DNA of 64,000 nt, taken from positions 935,501 through 999,500 of the forward strand of contig NZ_CP006877.1 in NCBI RefSeq assembly GCF_000816845.1, written 5' to 3'. Position numbers and translations under genes: made by a program. The number at the start of each line of letters is the position of its first letter. Position 1 is the stretch's first letter. The notes below the pieces were generated by a model. That model ran no database searches. It was given only the letters and a program-made list of their open reading frames with translations, and had not been told where the DNA came from. Shown in pieces: positions 61,146 to 64,000 of the stretch. This DNA is from Rhizobium gallicum bv. gallicum R602sp. Lineage in GTDB: Bacteria > Pseudomonadota > Alphaproteobacteria > Rhizobiales > Rhizobiaceae.

Positions 61146-62243
61146 CTATTTCAGCCGGCCGGTCTGGCCGCGGTCGCGCAGGTAGTGGTCGGCGATGGCG
61201 CAGGCGACCATGGCTTCGCCGATAGGCACGGCCCGGATGCCGACGCAGGGGTCGTGCCGGCCCTTGGTGCGGATATCGACATTGTTGCCATCGGCATCAA
61301 TCGAGCGCCGCTCGGTAAGGATGGAGGAAGTCGGCTTGATCGCAAATCGCGCGATCACCGGCTGACCGGTCGATATGCCGCCTAAAATACCGCCGGCGTG
61401 GTTGGAAAGAAACAGCGGCTTGCCGTCATTGCCCATGCGCATCTCGTCGGCGTTTTCTTCGCCGGTGATCTCGGCGGCACCGAACCCATTGCCTATCTCG
61501 ACGCCCTTTACGGCATTGATCGACATCAGCAGCGAGGCGATGTCCTGGTCGAGCTTGGCATAGATGGGCGCACCGAGCCCGGCTGGAACACCTTCAGCCA
61601 CGACTTCGACGACGGCGCCGATTGAGGAGCCGTTCTTGCGGATGCCGTCAAGATATTCCTCCCATACGGGGACGATCTCAGCATCCGGCGAGAAGAAGGG
61701 ATTCTGGTTAACCTGATCCCAGTCCCAGTTCTGGCGGTTGATCTTGTGCTTGCCGATCTGCACGAGAGCTCCGTGAACTCTCATGTTCGGCACGACGAGA
61801 CGGGCAATTCCGCCGGCAGCGACACGTGCCGCGGTCTCGCGAGCGGAGGAGCGGCCGCCGCCGCGATAGTCGCGGATGCCGTATTTGACGTCATAGGTAT
61901 AGTCGGCGTGGCCGGGGCGGTATTGCCGGGCAATCTCGCCGTAATCCTTGGAACGCTGGTCCGTGTTCTCGATCATCATCGCGATCGGCGTTCCGGTCGT
62001 AGTCATCGTCTCGCCGTCGGCATCCAGCATCACGCCGGACAGCACCTTCACCAGGTCCGCCTCGCGGCGCTGCGTCACGAAACGCGACTGGCCGGGCTTG
62101 CGCTTGTCGAGCCAGGCCTGGATGTCTTCCAGCTTGAAGCGCAGGCCGGGAGGGCAGCCGTCGACGACGCAGCCGAGCGCCGGGCCGTGGCTCTCGCCCC
62201 AGGTTGTCACGCGGAAGAGATGACCGAATGTATTATGCGACAT
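61146..62243 (-). CDS. aroC: Chorismate synthase
   Basis: 365 residues from ATG 62243. It converts EPSP to chorismate with reduced FMN. Family signatures: the first near the N-terminus ([20 protein letters not shown]), [20 protein letters not shown] with [15 protein letters not shown], and the C-terminal [20 protein letters not shown]. It directly follows the EPSP synthase step, for which a gene is present at 16074. It is upstream of ribB in the same operon; the FMN requirement of AroC gives a plausible reason for the pairing. Confidence 0.96.
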   Translation of the reverse strand: MSHNTFGHLFRVTTWGESHGPALGCVVDGCPPGLRFKLEDIQAWLDKRKPGQSRFVTQRREADLVKVLSGVMLDADGETMTTTGTPIAMMIENTDQRSKDYGEIARQYRPGHADYTYDVKYGIRDYRGGGRSSARETAARVAAGGIARLVVPNMRVHGALVQIGKHKINRQNWDWDQVNQNPFFSPDAEIVPVWEEYLDGIRKNGSSIGAVVEVVAEGVPAGLGAPIYAKLDQDIASLLMSINAVKGVEIGNGFGAAEITGEENADEMRMGNDGKPLFLSNHAGGILGGISTGQPVIARFAIKPTSSILTERRSIDADGNNVDIRTKGRHDPCVGIRAVPIGEAMVACAIADHYLRDRGQTGRLK

Positions 62244-62414
62244 GTGTTCCGACCACGCGCGGCAACCCGCGCCATTCTCCAAAATGCGCGACACTCATAG
62301 GCCAAAAAGAGGTTGGGGCAAAAGCCTTTCTTTGCGCGAAATCCACGTGAGGGAGAAATGCTGTTTCCGCAATTGCAAACGATGCGGGTTTTGGACGTCA
62401 TCGGCAATGAGAAA

Positions 62415-62562
62415 TGCCGCGGCCCCTTCATCCGCCTGCCGCCACTTTCCCCCGTTCTGACGGGTAGATGGGGGCATGCCCTAGCCTTCCTCAAGTCTCG
62501 GCGCTGGGTATGGCAAGTTCCCTCGCCCCGTTTACGGGGAGAAGCGTTAGGGCGAGGGGCAA
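62415..62562. repeat. Rhizobial intergenic palindromic repeat (copy 3) and surrounding non-coding region
   Basis: CCGCGGCCCCTTCATCCGCC then TGCCGCCACTTTCCCCCGTT with GACGGGTAGATGGGGG (degenerate copy), then CCCTCGCCCCG-TTTA-CGGGGAGAAG and GGCGAGGGG (62520-62560). It shares words with copies at 24948 and 59921. The 369-base gap between aroC and the GGDEF-EAL gene (62244-62612) holds nothing else I can recognise apart from presumed promoter sequence. Confidence 0.55.
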
Positions 62563-62612
62563 ATCATGCGATGGAGAGCGGCACAAAATCGCAAACAGCT
62601 GTTTAAAGCCCC

Positions 62613-64000
62613 TCAGGAAGCGATCCGCCATGCCGCACCATCGGCTGCGGCGGCCGTGAAGTCGTCGAAGGAGAGGGGACGGGAGAAGGCGTAGCCCTGC
62701 AGCAGGTCGCAGCCAAGATCGCGCAGCATATCGGCATGCGAGATCGTCTCGATCCCTTCCGCCACCGTTTCGACGCCGAGCGAGCGGGCGATGTCGATGA
62801 TCGAGCTTACCAGTGCGCGCTCCTGCGGGGAGTTGAGGATCGGCTGCACGAGTTGGCGGTCGATCTTGAGCCGTTTCGGCTTCAGCTTCAACAGGCTGAC
62901 GATCGATGTATGGCCGGTGCCGAAATCGTCGATTTCGATGTCGATGCCGAGCGCCTTGATGCGGTCGAGGTTGTGAGCCGCCACATCTTCGCTTTCGTCG
63001 AGGAAGATGGATTCCACCAGTTCGAATGAAAGCTCGCCCGGGCGTATCTGCAGGTCGCTCAGCGATTCGAAGAGGCTACCGTCATGCAGCCGCCGCGCTG
63101 AAACATTGACGGAGACCTGCGGCACTGAAACGCCGAGTGCTGCCCAGCGCATCTTGTCCTTCAGAGCGGTTTCGAGAACGATGCGGTCCAGCGCCTGCAC
63201 CACGTTGATCTCGTCGGCGATGCGCAGGAACTTGTCCGGCGTCAGCAGGCCGTGGGCCGGGTGGTTCCAGCGCACCAGCGCTTCGACACCGGTGAGCCGC
63301 ATTGTCCGCGCGCAAAATTGCGGCTGATACCAGGCGGTGAATTCGCCATTCTCGATGCCGGCAAGGATCTCGTCGGCGATGCGCTTGCTGTTGATGATGT
63401 CGGCCTGTAGGTTCTGGTTGAAGAATTCGTAGCGGTTCCGGCCCAGGCTCTTTGCGCGGTAGAGGGCGATATCGGCGTTGATCAGCACCTTGCGCGCGTC
63501 GACATGGATGCCGTTGGCAAGCGCGATGCCGATCGAAACGCCGCAGCGGCAAGGGAAGCCCTGGAAATCGACGGGCTGGCGCATTTCTTCGATGATCCGA
63601 CCCGCCAGCGCGGCCATCTCCTCGTCGCTGGCATCGAGTGCGAGGATGACGAACTCGTCGCCGCCGATGCGCGCGACGACATCGCTGCCACGGACATTCT
63701 TCGAAAGAACCTTCGACGCATGCACCAGCATCGCGTCCCCGGCTGCGTGGCCGAGCGTGTCGTTGATCTGCTTGAAACGGTCGAGGTCGATGTGGAGGAT
63801 TGCGAATTTCTGCCGCTGCGATCGGCTGCTGGCCGTCAGGTTTTCGAGCGCGATGTCGAGCTTGCGGCGGTTGGCCAGTGCCGTCAGCGGATCATGCAGC
63901 GAATTGTGCTCGATACGATTCTTGGCAAGTTCGAGCTCGATATTCTTGGCAACCGCTTCGTCCTTCGCTGCCTTCAGCTCGGCGGTCAGCAGCGCATCTT
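62613..64000 (-). CDS. GGDEF-EAL domain c-di-GMP signalling protein (N-terminus outside window)
   Basis: 462 residues visible; the frame stays open through base 64000, so the beginning lies beyond the window. Order seen: coiled region, then GGDEF domain (LHDPLTALANRRKLD, IDLDRFKQINDTLGHAAGDA, active-site VARIGGDEFVIL) and EAL domain (GEFTAWYQPQFCARTMRLTG, EALVRWNHP, then ELVESIFLDE, IDDFGTGHTSI and DRQLVQPI). Both catalytic motifs are intact, so it could make and break c-di-GMP; dual proteins often have one dominant activity. Sensory input is unknown. Confidence 0.93.
   Translation of the reverse strand, partial: DALLTAELKAAKDEAVAKNIELELAKNRIEHNSLHDPLTALANRRKLDIALENLTASSRSQRQKFAILHIDLDRFKQINDTLGHAAGDAMLVHASKVLSKNVRGSDVVARIGGDEFVILALDASDEEMAALAGRIIEEMRQPVDFQGFPCRCGVSIGIALANGIHVDARKVLINADIALYRAKSLGRNRYEFFNQNLQADIINSKRIADEILAGIENGEFTAWYQPQFCARTMRLTGVEALVRWNHPAHGLLTPDKFLRIADEINVVQALDRIVLETALKDKMRWAALGVSVPQVSVNVSARRLHDGSLFESLSDLQIRPGELSFELVESIFLDESEDVAAHNLDRIKALGIDIEIDDFGTGHTSIVSLLKLKPKRLKIDRQLVQPILNSPQERALVSSIIDIARSLGVETVAEGIETISHADMLRDLGCDLLQGYAFSRPLSFDDFTAAAADGAAWRIAS

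Overview
The window is a chromosomal segment of a high-GC alphaproteobacterium, most likely a Rhizobium species or close relative in Rhizobiaceae. The evidence is the b'/b ATP synthase gene pair followed by rnhB, a UbiA/decaprenyl-type polyprenyl synthase pair (ubiquinone-10 type), BioMNY, DUF1217 and BA14K proteins, RibB with a degenerate RibA-like tail, TlyA next to Dxs, and GGAAC-N16-CGTT and GAAC-N7-GAAC regulatory motifs typical of Rhizobiales. Almost everything is core housekeeping DNA. I see no prophage, insertion sequence, CRISPR array, tRNA or rRNA.

Layout. 1-5.5 kb: end of the ATP synthase Fo genes, a kinase-like phosphotransferase, a secreted DUF4168 protein, rnhB, and a radical SAM gene that carries a putative SOS box. 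5.5-12.5 kb: moaB-ispE-TPR operon, polyprenyl diphosphate synthase, DUF2007-trmN6 pair, mntH with a Mur-like operator. 12.5-25 kb: S49 peptidase, glyQ, lemA, a class I-like EPSP synthase, DUF2207, purD, an HPE1-like secreted protein, DUF523, and glyS facing the opposite way from glyQ. 25-32 kb: tex, cfa, a histidine phosphatase, a methyltransferase, ubiA, DUF6101. 32-41 kb: a six-repeat DUF1217 protein, the tsaC-FAD oxidase pair, a Rieske oxygenase, a BA14K protein behind an EcfG-type promoter, a broken VOC gene, corA/zntB. 41-51 kb: acyl-CoA dehydrogenase-enoyl-CoA hydratase operon behind a LiuR-like operator, two chemoreceptors flanking the tlyA-RNA methyltransferase pair, and a broken araC-type regulator. 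51-64 kb: dxs, pirin, SDR, xseB-deacetylase, thioesterase, bioMNY, a YcaQ-like gene, aroC-ribB, and a GGDEF-EAL protein cut by the window end.

Functional links: isoprenoid/ubiquinone supply is spread over ispE, dxs, the polyprenyl synthase and ubiA. Chorismate supply is represented by aroC and the EPSP synthase-like gene. Translation and RNA modification include glyQ, glyS, tsaC, trmN6, tlyA, a TrmA/RumA-like enzyme and Tex. Nothing forms an obviously new multi-gene system. The more interesting items are regulatory sites (LexA-, Mur-, EcfG- and LiuR-like), small decayed genes (ParD antitoxin, AraC regulator, VOC protein, a truncated fragment), an unusual insertion and base-composition patch in glyS, and the large DUF1217 repeat protein. 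All functional calls are by recognition of motifs and family resemblance; no database search was run.
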